A stretch of DNA of 64,000 nt, taken from contig MSXP01000004.1 of assembly GCA_002083635.1 (NCBI GenBank), positions 186,001 through 250,000 of the forward strand, in the 5' to 3' direction. The notes beneath the pieces are model-generated. The model was not told the origin of the DNA. It made no database searches and saw nothing but the letters and a program-made list of their open reading frames with translations. Numbering within the stretch: position 1 is the first letter of the stretch; each line of letters begins with the position of its first letter. Shown one piece after another: positions 36,825-45,378 of this stretch. The DNA comes from Proteobacteria bacterium ST_bin12 (GTDB lineage: Bacteria; Pseudomonadota; Gammaproteobacteria; Burkholderiales; Methylophilaceae). Position numbers and translations under genes: made by a program.

Positions 36825-36847
36825 AAATTGTGTGCGTAAGATGATCT

Positions 36848-37522
36848 TTACAGCATACTAACTGTATTGGCGTTTAGGATAAATTTATCTGCATCTGGAT
36901 TGCCAGACCAAAAATGGAAAAACTCACGCACGACAACTAAAAATAAGCGACGGTTTTTTTTCACCTCAAACAAAGGCAAAGTGGCATCTACCGTTGTGCG
37001 ATAAATTTTGTTACTTTTATCGGGCGCTTCTTTTAAGCGCACTAATAGAATTTTGGCTAGCTTAATACGCGTGTCAATCAAGGTTTGATCAGCGTTTTCA
37101 TTGCGCAAAGCTTTGGTGTAGCCTTTTAAAGCCCAGCTATCAGTGGTTGAAAACTTTTCTTGATCGACTGTGTGCCATAAGCTACTTAGTGTGACTTGAA
37201 TGGGCTTCCAATCAATTGGCAATTGGTCTTTGGTGATGGCTTTATTAAATTGCGCAACCGCTTTTAAATCATTGATCCAAAAAGGGTAATATTCACGCGC
37301 AATCACTAAACCCTCTGGCCAATCTTCTTCTGCGACTGAATCCATCATCACTTCAATTGCAAGACGATATTCGCCACCGCCGGGCTCTTTATCTGCCAAT
37401 AGCGGTAAAAGTTTATTCAAAAAACTGGTGCGCTGCACAAACGTTTCTGGGCCAAAACCTTTTACAGTCAATAGCTTAAAATAAACTTCAAGTGCTTGTT
37501 GTTCGCGTGGCTGAATCATCAT
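36848..37522 (-). CDS. Conserved-looking hypothetical protein
   Basis: 224 residues, mostly alpha-helical and soluble, with no signal peptide. Notable stretches are QALEVYFKLLTVKGFGPETFVQR near the start and FEVKKNRRLFLVVVREFFHFWSG near the end. No known domain is recognised. It lies upstream of the NtrC sites of the ammonium transporter gene on the same strand and has its own long upstream region (37523-37667, shared with a divergent gene). Function is unknown. Confidence 0.6.
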   Translation of the reverse strand: MMIQPREQQALEVYFKLLTVKGFGPETFVQRTSFLNKLLPLLADKEPGGGEYRLAIEVMMDSVAEEDWPEGLVIAREYYPFWINDLKAVAQFNKAITKDQLPIDWKPIQVTLSSLWHTVDQEKFSTTDSWALKGYTKALRNENADQTLIDTRIKLAKILLVRLKEAPDKSNKIYRTTVDATLPLFEVKKNRRLFLVVVREFFHFWSGNPDADKFILNANTVSML

Positions 37523-37667
37523 AAATCACTAGTTTTGTCAGGTTAGTTAAACTATTATTTAATTCTACTGCATAATCTATTGAAAAATATCATTTTTAAC
37601 GCATATTAGATCAAATACAATATTGTGTACTTAACCACATTTTTCAAGGTAATTTTAAAGTTAGCCT

Positions 37668-37982
37668 ATGTTTGAACTCATATTATTGGCTTTGTTGCTG
37701 TTGGCAGCATGGTTTTGGCAAGACAGCATTGCCAAACGTGAAATTGCTGTGATGCTTGGCCGCGAGCTAGCCAGTCGTTATCAACTGCAGTTGTTAGACG
37801 AAACTGTTGCCTGCAATAAAATCCGCTTGGGTCGCGATAATCGAGGCCATGCACAGTTGCTGAGGATTTACGACTTTGAAGTGAGCGCTAATGGTGCAGA
37901 GCGCATGCAATGTAATTTGCAGTTATTAGGCAAGCAATTGCAAACTTGGCATATTCCACCTTACGTGCAGCCCATGCAATAG
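37668..37982 (+). CDS. DUF3301 family membrane-anchored protein
   Basis: 104 residues. One N-terminal helix (FELILLALLLLAAWFWQDSI) is followed by a small domain with CNKIRLGRDNRGHAQLLRIYDFEVS, matching DUF3301 (unknown function). It is usually found just before gluQ in Betaproteobacteria, as here (8 bp gap to the gluQ ATG). The ACTTAACCACATTTT motif lies about 25 bp before its start. Confidence 0.82.
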   Translation: MFELILLALLLLAAWFWQDSIAKREIAVMLGRELASRYQLQLLDETVACNKIRLGRDNRGHAQLLRIYDFEVSANGAERMQCNLQLLGKQLQTWHIPPYVQPMQ

Positions 37983-37990
37983 CCAAATCC

Positions 37991-38896
37991 ATGCAATACA
38001 TTGGTCGATTTGCACCCTCGCCTACTGGTCCGCTGCATTTTGGCTCATTGGTGGCAGCAGTGGCCAGCTATTGCGATGCAAAGTTGAATCAAGGCAAATG
38101 GCTATTAAGGCTAGAAGATTTAGATAAGCCCCGTGAAATACCAGGTGCTACAGATATTATTTTGCAACAACTAGATGCGTTTGGTTTTGAGTGGGACGGC
38201 GAAATCGTACGCCAAAGCCAACGCAATCATTATTATGCTCAAGCATTAGATAACCTGCACAATCAACATTTAATTTACCCATGCACTTGCACTCGCAAAG
38301 AAATAGCAGATTCATCTAATCTAATCGGCATCGATGGGTTTATTTATCCTAAAACCTGTCTTGAATATCCGCTTAAAACAAACAAAAAACCTGCATTGCG
38401 CATTCGAGTCAATAATAGCGAAATTACTTTTCATGATGCCATTCAAGGTGATATTCATCAAAACCTGCAAAATGAAGTAGGCGATTTTGTAATAAAACGT
38501 GCTGATGACTTATTTACTTATCAACTCGCCGTGGTGGTAGATGACGCCGCGCAGGGCGTAACACACGTAGTGCGTGGTGCTGATTTGCTTAATTCTACAC
38601 CACGTCAAATTTATTTACAGCAATGCTTAACCTTACCTACACCACACTATGCGCACATGCCTATTGCGCGCAACGCTGCTGGCGAAAAGTTAAGCAAACA
38701 GACGCTTGCAAAACCGATTGACGCAACACTATCAGCACAACAATTATTTGAAGCTTTGCAATTTTTAGGGCAAAAAGCCCCTACTGATTTGCAATTTGCC
38801 AGCTTGCCAGAAATTTGGCAATGGGCAATCGCACACTGGCAACGACGACTTATTCCTGCTCAAGATTCTACTTTTAAGCATTATGCTGATATTTAA
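37991..38896 (+). CDS. gluQ: Glutamyl-Q tRNA(Asp) synthetase
   Basis: 301 residues from ATG 37991. The frame extends back to 37946, but the family N-terminus is MQYIGRFAPSPTGPLHFGSL. It is a truncated GluRS without an anticodon domain that attaches glutamate to queuosine-34 of tRNA-Asp. It has the HIGH-like PLHFGS, a zinc site with Cys residues in YPCTCTRKE and KTCLEYP, and the KMSKS-like KLSKQ. Confidence 0.94.
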   Translation: MQYIGRFAPSPTGPLHFGSLVAAVASYCDAKLNQGKWLLRLEDLDKPREIPGATDIILQQLDAFGFEWDGEIVRQSQRNHYYAQALDNLHNQHLIYPCTCTRKEIADSSNLIGIDGFIYPKTCLEYPLKTNKKPALRIRVNNSEITFHDAIQGDIHQNLQNEVGDFVIKRADDLFTYQLAVVVDDAAQGVTHVVRGADLLNSTPRQIYLQQCLTLPTPHYAHMPIARNAAGEKLSKQTLAKPIDATLSAQQLFEALQFLGQKAPTDLQFASLPEIWQWAIAHWQRRLIPAQDSTFKHYADI

Positions 38897-38934
38897 CCCG
38901 TGTATGTCTTTACTTAATTTTTACATTTGTTATT

Positions 38935-38953
38935 GAAACTGATTCTCATTTAT
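38935..38953 (+). promoter_or_regulatory. Fur box upstream of the TonB-dependent receptor
   Basis: GAAACTGATTCTCATTTAT resembles the 19-bp Fur consensus GATAATGATAATCATTATC and carries the characteristic TGATtcTCAT core. It lies 48 bp before the receptor start, consistent with iron-repressed expression. Confidence 0.65.
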
Positions 38954-39000
38954 ATTAATATTCGCACAGAGGATTAAAACAAAATATCGATAGGAAAGTA

Positions 39001-41208
39001 ATGGCTCATACAGCTAGCAAGAATAGGCATCAACATAAACCAAAAATTGCCACCTTAAAATTGGCTATTCACAGCGCTTTAACCAGCGTTATTTTTTTTA
39101 CTGGTACTGCCGCTTTTGCTGAAACCAGCGAAGTTAATTTACCACAGGTCGATGTGACTGCACCACGCATCAGTGACACACAGCCAGAGAAAGGTTATAA
39201 CGCTAAAAAAAGTGTTTCATCTACTAGAACCGATACCGAGTTACGCGATACGCCACAAGCCATTACGGTTATTCCACAAGATTTAATTAAAGATCAATCT
39301 ATTCAGAGCATTTCGCAAGCGGTGCAATATGTGCCAGGTGTGCAATCAGCACAAGGTGAAGGCAACCGCGATCAAATTATTTTGCGTGGCAACAACACAA
39401 CAGGCGATTTCTTTTTAGATGGCTTGCGTGATGATGTGCAAACTTATCGCGATTTATACAATACCGACCGTTTAGAAGTGTTAAAAGGCCCAAATGGTAT
39501 GGCGTTTGGTCGTGGTGGTGCAGGTGGCGCAATTAATCGCGTAACCAAACAAGCTGGCTGGGATCCTGTTGATGAATTTATCGCCAGCTATGGCGCATAT
39601 GATTACAAACGTGTTTCTGGTGATTATGGCCAAGCCTTAAACGATGAAATCGCTTTCCGTATTAATGCCGTTTATGAAGATTCCGGATCGTACCGCGATG
39701 GCGTCGATATTGAACGCTTTGGTATTACCCCAACTGTCACTATTAAGCCATCTGACAAAACAAAAATTGTACTCAGTACCGAATATTTTAAAGACAAACG
39801 TATTGCAGACCGTGGTGTACCATCTCAAACCAGTCGAGCAGGTGCGACCGCAAACTTGGGTAACCGCCCTTTCCGAATTGGCGATTACGACCAGTTCTTT
39901 GGCAATGCTCGCTTAAGCCCAACAGAAACAGAAACAGTGGCGTTTAATGCTGTGATCGAACATGCTTTCGACAACGGTATTGGTGTTAAAAACAGTACGC
40001 GCTATGCTAATTATGATAAATTTTATCAAAACGTCTTTGCTAACAGCGCCGTCACTCTCGCAGGCACTGTTCAACTAGGCGCGTATCTTGATGAAACTGA
40101 ACGTGAAAATTTAATCAACCAAACCGATGTGACATACACAGCTAAATTTGGTGGCGTTGAACATAAATTGCTTGGGGGTGTGGAGCTTTCTAAGCAAGAC
40201 ACCACCAACGCACGTTTTACCCCTACAGGGTCTGCTACCGATAATGGTAACTTTGCAGTGGTATCTTCAGCATCACCCTTTGCAACCCCAGCCAACTTTA
40301 ATAATTTAGTGCGCAATCAAAAAAGTGATATCAGCGTTGCGGCGTTTTACTTACAAGATCAAATTAAGTTCAATGAACACTGGCAAGCGATTGTGGGCTT
40401 GCGTCATGACAAATTTGATACTGACTACACCAATATTAGAGCCAATCAAAATATTGATGTAACCGACACTTTTTTATCACCACGCGCAGGTTTAATTTAT
40501 AAACCGATTGAGCCAGTTTCAATTTATGCCAATTACAGTGTTTCTTATGTGCCACGCGCTGGCGATCAACTTATTGGGCTAACAGTGACTAATCAATCAT
40601 TTAACCCTGAAAAATTTATTAATTATGAAATTGGCGCCAAGTGGGACGTTAACCCTAGCCTTGCATTAACGGCTGCGGTTTATCAGCTTGATCGTGAAAA
40701 CGTTCAAGTGACTGACCCTAACAATGCTGCTTTGCAAATTTTGGTTGATGGTCAAGAAACCAAAGGTATTGAGTTGGGTATTGCTGGTGACATCACCGAT
40801 AAATGGAGTATTTTCGGCGGCGTTGCTTTCCAAGATGGCGAAGTGACTGAGCAACAAGGTTCTGGCGCAGGTGCAATTTTAAGAGGCGCTGAGTTAGGCC
40901 TAACACCCGATCGCACTTTATCGCTTTGGAATAAATACGAAATTAATGATACTTGGGCAGTGGCATTGGGTATTGTGAGTACATCTGACCGTTTTGCCTT
41001 ATCACCAACAGCAACGCAAAGCACATTATTGCCAGGCTACACCCGTTATGATGCGGCTATATATGGCAAATTCAGTGATAAGTTACGTTTACAAGTGAAC
41101 TTGGAAAACTTAACCAATAAAGAATATGCATTATTTGCGCATAATAATCAAAACATCACACCTGGTTCGCCATTAACTGGCCGCGCCACATTGATTTATA
41201 ACTTTTAA
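39001..41208 (+). CDS. TonB-dependent siderophore receptor
   Basis: 735 residues. A long signal peptide ends near GTAAFAE (~residue 41). A possible TonB-box region (NLPQVDVTAP) comes next, then the plug domain (TDTELRDTPQAITVIPQDL, DNIILRGN-like, RLEVLKGPNGMAFGRGGAGGAINRVTK). The rest is a 22-strand barrel ending with ATLIYNF. The plug is closest to the catecholate/Fiu-CirA and FhuE-like siderophore group (TIGR01783 type). The Fur box upstream supports iron control. No siderophore synthesis, TonB or ABC genes lie nearby. A terminator follows. Confidence 0.92.
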   Translation: MAHTASKNRHQHKPKIATLKLAIHSALTSVIFFTGTAAFAETSEVNLPQVDVTAPRISDTQPEKGYNAKKSVSSTRTDTELRDTPQAITVIPQDLIKDQSIQSISQAVQYVPGVQSAQGEGNRDQIILRGNNTTGDFFLDGLRDDVQTYRDLYNTDRLEVLKGPNGMAFGRGGAGGAINRVTKQAGWDPVDEFIASYGAYDYKRVSGDYGQALNDEIAFRINAVYEDSGSYRDGVDIERFGITPTVTIKPSDKTKIVLSTEYFKDKRIADRGVPSQTSRAGATANLGNRPFRIGDYDQFFGNARLSPTETETVAFNAVIEHAFDNGIGVKNSTRYANYDKFYQNVFANSAVTLAGTVQLGAYLDETERENLINQTDVTYTAKFGGVEHKLLGGVELSKQDTTNARFTPTGSATDNGNFAVVSSASPFATPANFNNLVRNQKSDISVAAFYLQDQIKFNEHWQAIVGLRHDKFDTDYTNIRANQNIDVTDTFLSPRAGLIYKPIEPVSIYANYSVSYVPRAGDQLIGLTVTNQSFNPEKFINYEIGAKWDVNPSLALTAAVYQLDRENVQVTDPNNAALQILVDGQETKGIELGIAGDITDKWSIFGGVAFQDGEVTEQQGSGAGAILRGAELGLTPDRTLSLWNKYEINDTWAVALGIVSTSDRFALSPTATQSTLLPGYTRYDAAIYGKFSDKLRLQVNLENLTNKEYALFAHNNQNITPGSPLTGRATLIYNF

Positions 41209-41226
41209 ACAACAATCAGCATGACC

Positions 41227-41257
41227 AAAGCCCATGCAATTGCGTGGGCTTTTTTTA
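41227..41257 (+). terminator. Rho-independent terminator after the siderophore receptor
   Basis: Stem AAAGCCCATGC / GCGTGGGCTTT with one T-G pair and an AATT loop, followed by seven T. It overlaps the spurious upstream extension of the hslO frame. Confidence 0.9.
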
Positions 41258-41301
41258 TTTTCAACGGCTTTTCAATGGCCACATTTGCTAAAATGCAGGC
41301 T

Positions 41302-42234
41302 ATGAAAAACTTAACCGATACCCTGCAACACTTTTTATTTGAAGATAAATTTAATAACGCCATGCCGATACGCGGCAATTTGGTATATTTAAACGACACT
41401 TACCATCAAGTATTGCAGCATCAAACACTGCCAGCTGTTTTAAAACATGCGCTGGGTGAGTTAATGGCGGCTAGCGCGTTATTATCCGCCACACTCAAAA
41501 TGGATGGCGCAATGGTTTTGCAGATTCAAAGTAAAGGCGCGCTTAAATTATTGGTGGTGGAATGCAACTCCGATTTAAACATACGCGCCACTGCCAAGTG
41601 GGATGAAACGCAAACCAGCCAAATTGCTGAAAGTCACTTTATTGATTTAGTCAGAAACGGCCAGTTTGTAATTACGCTAGACCCAAAAGAAGGCGAAGCG
41701 TATCAAGGTATTGTGCCGATTGAGGGTGACACAATTGCCGAAATGCTACAAAACTATATGCTGCGTAGCCAGCAAATTGACACCTCACTTTGGCTAACTT
41801 GCGATGATACAAGCGCTTGCGGCATGCTGTTACAAAAATTACCTGATATTGGCGGCACAGCAGCGCTAAACAAAAAAACAATCGAACAAGACTTAGATGC
41901 TTGGAATCGCATGAATTATTTAGCCAATACGGTGACTGCCGATGAGTTACAAAATTTACCTGCCGAAATACTGTTAAGTCGGTTATTTGCAGAAGAAAAT
42001 GTACGCTTGTTTGAGCCCAAACCAACACAATTTTACTGTAGTTGTAATCAAGCCAGCGTGGCAAGTATGTTGCGCATGCTGGGCGAAGAAGAGCTAAACA
42101 GCATATTGGCAGAGCTGGGTAAAATTGAAGTAAATTGCGATTTTTGCAATAAACACTATTTATTTGATGCGGTAGATACCGCAGCATTATTGGCGACTGA
42201 AGCCAGTGTGCATATCAGCACTGCTAAACATTAA
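41302..42234 (+). CDS. hslO: Redox-regulated chaperone Hsp33
   Basis: 310 residues from ATG 41302; the longer frame from 41221 would run through the preceding terminator. Hsp33 is a holdase switched on by oxidation. The C-terminal zinc switch is present as CSC (around 246-248) and CDFC (around 279-282). The core has FNNAMPIRGNLVYL and KLPDIGG. The gene stands alone between the receptor terminator and the convergent RNA methyltransferase. Confidence 0.95.
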   Translation: MKNLTDTLQHFLFEDKFNNAMPIRGNLVYLNDTYHQVLQHQTLPAVLKHALGELMAASALLSATLKMDGAMVLQIQSKGALKLLVVECNSDLNIRATAKWDETQTSQIAESHFIDLVRNGQFVITLDPKEGEAYQGIVPIEGDTIAEMLQNYMLRSQQIDTSLWLTCDDTSACGMLLQKLPDIGGTAALNKKTIEQDLDAWNRMNYLANTVTADELQNLPAEILLSRLFAEENVRLFEPKPTQFYCSCNQASVASMLRMLGEEELNSILAELGKIEVNCDFCNKHYLFDAVDTAALLATEASVHISTAKH

Positions 42235-42260
42235 CACCTATTTTTGGTCAAAAAAAAGTG

Positions 42261-43043
42261 TTAACTAATTTGCCTTTTGCGTTCAAACAAGCAAATTGCC
42301 GTAGCAGCCGCTGCATTCAGCGACTCTACTGCCAAGTTAGTTTGACTCATGGGAATGCTGATTTTATGCGTACAATTTTCTATCGTTTTTTCGCGCAAAC
42401 CTGCGCCCTCATTGCCCATGACAAAAGCCGTAGCTTGGCTTAACTTTTGGCTATAAAGCGATTCGCCATCCATCGTTGTTGCATAGCTATTACCGTTAAA
42501 TTTTTGTAATTCGGTAACCAAATCAGCGTTTTCAATAATTGGCAACACAAACTGTGCGCCTTGCCCGCCCCGTAAAGCTTTGGGCGACCATGCATCGGTG
42601 CAGCCTTTGCTTAAATAAACCGCTTGCACCCCAGCCGCCGCCGCTGTGCGCAGCATGCTACCCAAATTACCGGGGTCTTGAATATCTTCTAGCATTAATA
42701 CAAATTGCGGCTGCGCTGGCACTTCTAAAGTTGGTGTTTTTACTACCGCTAAAATACCTGTGCTGCTAGCCACTGGCGTTAGCTCTGCAAACATTAGCGT
42801 GGGAAACATAATCGTGCTCACATGCTCAAGCTGTTGCATTAAATTGCTGGCTTCTAGCGTGCTTTTTCCCTCTGGAATTATGATTAAGTCTGGCTCGCCA
42901 AAAACTTGCAAATAAGCCTCAATCAAATGCACACCATCTAACAGTGTTTTGCCTTCTGCTTTTCTTTCGCGTGAATTATCGGCCAGTTTCTTTTGATACT
43001 TAAAAATCGGGTTATCGCGCGAGGTAATGTGTTTAAAGCTCAT
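42261..43043 (-). CDS. TrmH/SpoU-family RNA 2'-O-methyltransferase
   Basis: 260 residues. An N-terminal substrate-binding domain (SRDNPIFKYQKKLADNSRERKAEGKTLLDG) precedes a SPOUT knot with the three motifs: LMLEDIQDPGNLGSMLRTA, VMGNEGAGL and IPMSQTNLAVESLNAAAATAI. It transfers a methyl group from SAM to ribose. The family includes RlmB and TsnR-like enzymes; the rRNA target position is not decidable here. Convergent with hslO. Confidence 0.9.
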   Translation of the reverse strand: MSFKHITSRDNPIFKYQKKLADNSRERKAEGKTLLDGVHLIEAYLQVFGEPDLIIIPEGKSTLEASNLMQQLEHVSTIMFPTLMFAELTPVASSTGILAVVKTPTLEVPAQPQFVLMLEDIQDPGNLGSMLRTAAAAGVQAVYLSKGCTDAWSPKALRGGQGAQFVLPIIENADLVTELQKFNGNSYATTMDGESLYSQKLSQATAFVMGNEGAGLREKTIENCTHKISIPMSQTNLAVESLNAAAATAICLFERKRQIS

Positions 43044-43185
43044 AGGAATAAATACTTAAAAAATTGACATCATCATTTACAAAACTTAATGCATTTTAAC
43101 CCAAAGCATCTTGTTAACTCGGTTTATTAAGCGTAAATTATTTTTGCGTAATATCCCTTTAAAAATCAATAGTGAGGAGATTAAT

Positions 43186-43878
43186 ATGTCGTTAACAAAA
43201 CGTTCGGTAGCAGAATTAATTGGTACTTTTTGGCTGGTGTTGGGTGGTTGCGGTAGCGCAGTATTAGCCGCACATTTTCACGATGTTGGTATTGGTTTGT
43301 TGGGTGTTTCTCTCGCTTTTGGTTTTACAGTTGTCACTATGGCTTACGCAATTGGGCATATCTCTGGTTGCCATCTTAACCCTGCGGTTTCAATTGGTTT
43401 AGTGGTTGGCAAACGGTTCAGCAGTGCCGATTTGCCCGCCTACATTGCCGCGCAAGTGGTCGGCGCAACGTTGGCAGCTGCGCTTATTTACTTTATTGCA
43501 ACAGGCCATGCAGGCTTTGAAATTAGTAGCGGATTAGCGGCAAACGGCTATGGCGAACGCTCACCAGGCGCATACTCTTTATTAACCTGCCTTACTATTG
43601 AAGTGGTGATGACCGCAATATTCTTATTCATCATCATGGGCGCAACCGATAAGCGCGCGCCAGCAGGATTAGCGCCGTTGGCGATAGGCTTAACATTGGC
43701 CTTAATTCATCTGATTAGCATCCCCGTCACCAATACCTCAGTCAACCCAGCGCGTAGCACTGGTCCTGCATTTATTCAAGGTGGCTGGGCGTTAGATCAG
43801 CTTTGGCTGTTTTGGTTAGCACCAATAATTGGTGCGGCAATTGGTGCACTGCTTTATAACTTTGTAAATGAAGATTAA
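43186..43878 (+). CDS. aqpZ: Aquaporin Z
   Basis: 230 residues from ATG 43186, set by a GAGGAG ribosome-binding site about 10 bases before. A longer frame from 43111 has no such site. Six helices and two half-helices carry the NPA motifs: HLNPAVS (Asn65) and SVNPARSTGPAF. This is the water-channel (AqpZ) rather than glycerol-facilitator pattern. A hairpin repeat follows the stop and may terminate transcription. Confidence 0.95.
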   Translation: MSLTKRSVAELIGTFWLVLGGCGSAVLAAHFHDVGIGLLGVSLAFGFTVVTMAYAIGHISGCHLNPAVSIGLVVGKRFSSADLPAYIAAQVVGATLAAALIYFIATGHAGFEISSGLAANGYGERSPGAYSLLTCLTIEVVMTAIFLFIIMGATDKRAPAGLAPLAIGLTLALIHLISIPVTNTSVNPARSTGPAFIQGGWALDQLWLFWLAPIIGAAIGALLYNFVNED

Positions 43879-43904
43879 TTAAAGGTCATTCATATCAAAG
43901 CTAC

Positions 43905-43936
43905 ACCGTCATTCCCGCGTAGACGGTAATGACGGT
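43905..43936. repeat. REP-like hairpin after aqpZ
   Basis: Stem ACCGTCATT (43905-43913) / AATGACGGT (43928-43936) with a smaller CCG...CGG pairing inside the loop, followed by TTTTG. It shares the GTCATTCC core with the doublet near 32 kb and probably belongs to the same repeat class. The T-run means it may also terminate aqpZ. Confidence 0.7.
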
Positions 43937-43965
43937 TTTGTGTGTTTTATTTGTATAATCAGCGC

Positions 43966-44682
43966 ATGGCTAAAAAACTCGATATCGAACGTATTCTCAG
44001 TAAACAAGGTTTCGGCACCCGCAAACAATGCCGCATCATGATTATCAATGAAGAAATCACGGTGAATGGTGCACTATGCGATGACCCCGATGCGCAATTT
44101 GACCTTGAAAATTTAAGTTTCACAGTCAAAGGCGAGGCATGGGATTACCGCGAAAAATCCTACTTAATGCTGCATAAACCCAGCAATTACGAATGCTCAC
44201 ACAAAACCCAGCATCATCCTACGATTTATAGTTTATTGCCGCATCCATTGGTTGTTCGCGATGTGCAGTGTATCGGCAGGTTAGATGAAGACACTACTGG
44301 CTTAATACTGATTTCAGACGATGGCCAATTTATCCACCGCATGAGTTCACCCAAACATAAAGTACCAAAAATATACGAAGTAACTTGCAAACACGCCGTT
44401 AGCGATGAGCAAATCGCGCATATTTTAAAAGGCGTACAGCTTATTGATGAAGACGCCCCAATCGCCGCACTCGCCTGCGAAAGAATCACTGAAAACGTGA
44501 TTCACATGACGTTGGCAGAAGGTAAATACCACCAAGTCAAACGCATGGTCGCCGCGATTAGTAACCGTGTAGAGGCGTTAAAGCGCATTCAAATTGGTGA
44601 ATTGAAATTGCCTGATGATTTGAAAGTTGGGGAATGGAAGTGGTTAAGTGAAGCTGATATGATTTTGCTTAGTCCAAAGTAA
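43966..44682 (+). CDS. Pseudouridine synthase, RsuA/RluE family
   Basis: 238 residues from ATG 43966. An earlier in-frame ATG at 43942 would start just after the REP-like hairpin and lacks support. An S4 RNA-binding domain (LSKQGFGTRKQCRIMI) is followed by the catalytic domain with the active-site Asp107 in GRLDEDTTGLILISDDGQF and KYHQVKRM. It isomerises a uridine in rRNA. The closest function is 16S pseudouridine-516 (RsuA), but the paralogs are hard to separate by eye. Confidence 0.88.
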   Translation: MAKKLDIERILSKQGFGTRKQCRIMIINEEITVNGALCDDPDAQFDLENLSFTVKGEAWDYREKSYLMLHKPSNYECSHKTQHHPTIYSLLPHPLVVRDVQCIGRLDEDTTGLILISDDGQFIHRMSSPKHKVPKIYEVTCKHAVSDEQIAHILKGVQLIDEDAPIAALACERITENVIHMTLAEGKYHQVKRMVAAISNRVEALKRIQIGELKLPDDLKVGEWKWLSEADMILLSPK

Positions 44683-44711
44683 ATTTTATATAAGACATCA
44701 GGAATATTTCC

Positions 44712-45191
44712 ATGCCCGGACTATTTGACCTTGAGACGCCTAAAGATCTTTTAGCGAAACTTGAACGGGAGCTGATAAAACTTCGTGATGAACCAGAAAA
44801 TGTAGACCACGCTTTTAATTTCTTCACTACAGCAGAGCACATATTAGATTGGCTTTATCCTGGCCAAGGCGGTCAAGCGCCAAAACAACGTGAGGCGCTA
44901 AAAGATAATGAGGTTCTGCTTGCTACAGTTTCCCACATTGCTAATGGCGCAAAGCACTTTGATAAACTTAATAAAAAGCATACATCAGTTTCAAACACGG
45001 AGCATAAAAAAGGATTATGGGCAAAACAATTCTGGGCAAAAAATGCTTTTGCTAAAGGCGTCTGGGCAGAGCCCGCGTTACTGATCACACTTTCTGGGGA
45101 AGCAGCTTCACAGTTCGGCAACAATATAACGGCTCTTGTGTTGGCAGAAAAGGTTTATATGTATTGGTCGTCGCCTGGCCGCATTGCCTGA
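44712..45191 (+). CDS. Hypothetical protein
   Basis: 159 residues, soluble, with no signal peptide or membrane helix. The start ATG 44712 has an AGGAA-like site upstream. Features are a helical N-terminal third (LLAKLERELIKLRDEPENVDHAFNFF), the segment EHILDWLYPG, and a Trp/Phe/Lys-rich middle (GLWAKQFWAKNAFAKGVWAEP). No domain is recognised. It lies between a conserved rRNA modification gene and a helicase and is probably an accessory insertion. Confidence 0.55.
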   Translation: MPGLFDLETPKDLLAKLERELIKLRDEPENVDHAFNFFTTAEHILDWLYPGQGGQAPKQREALKDNEVLLATVSHIANGAKHFDKLNKKHTSVSNTEHKKGLWAKQFWAKNAFAKGVWAEPALLITLSGEAASQFGNNITALVLAEKVYMYWSSPGRIA

Positions 45192-45248
45192 TTAGGCGTT
45201 GCAGCATCTTTTTAAAAAACCATTTTCCGCTTTCCAAACTTTACCCCG

Positions 45249-45378
45249 TATAATACACCCACCCTGCAAAAACCAATCTGTGCAGCGGCCCTGTTTTTAT
45301 TTCTCCTATATTTGTTTGTCTCGATTGGTGTTGTTCACATAACAACAGGCCAACTTTAGTTTTTTTGAAAGTTTTACT
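45249..45378 (+). promoter_or_regulatory. Promoter and long leader of the DEAD-box helicase gene
   Basis: A perfect -10 box TATAAT at 45249-45254, with only a weak -35 region around 45224-45231, predicts a start near 45261. That leaves about 118 untranslated bases before TTG 45379. Long leaders are common for cold-inducible RNA helicase genes, but no specific RNA structure was recognised. Confidence 0.5.
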
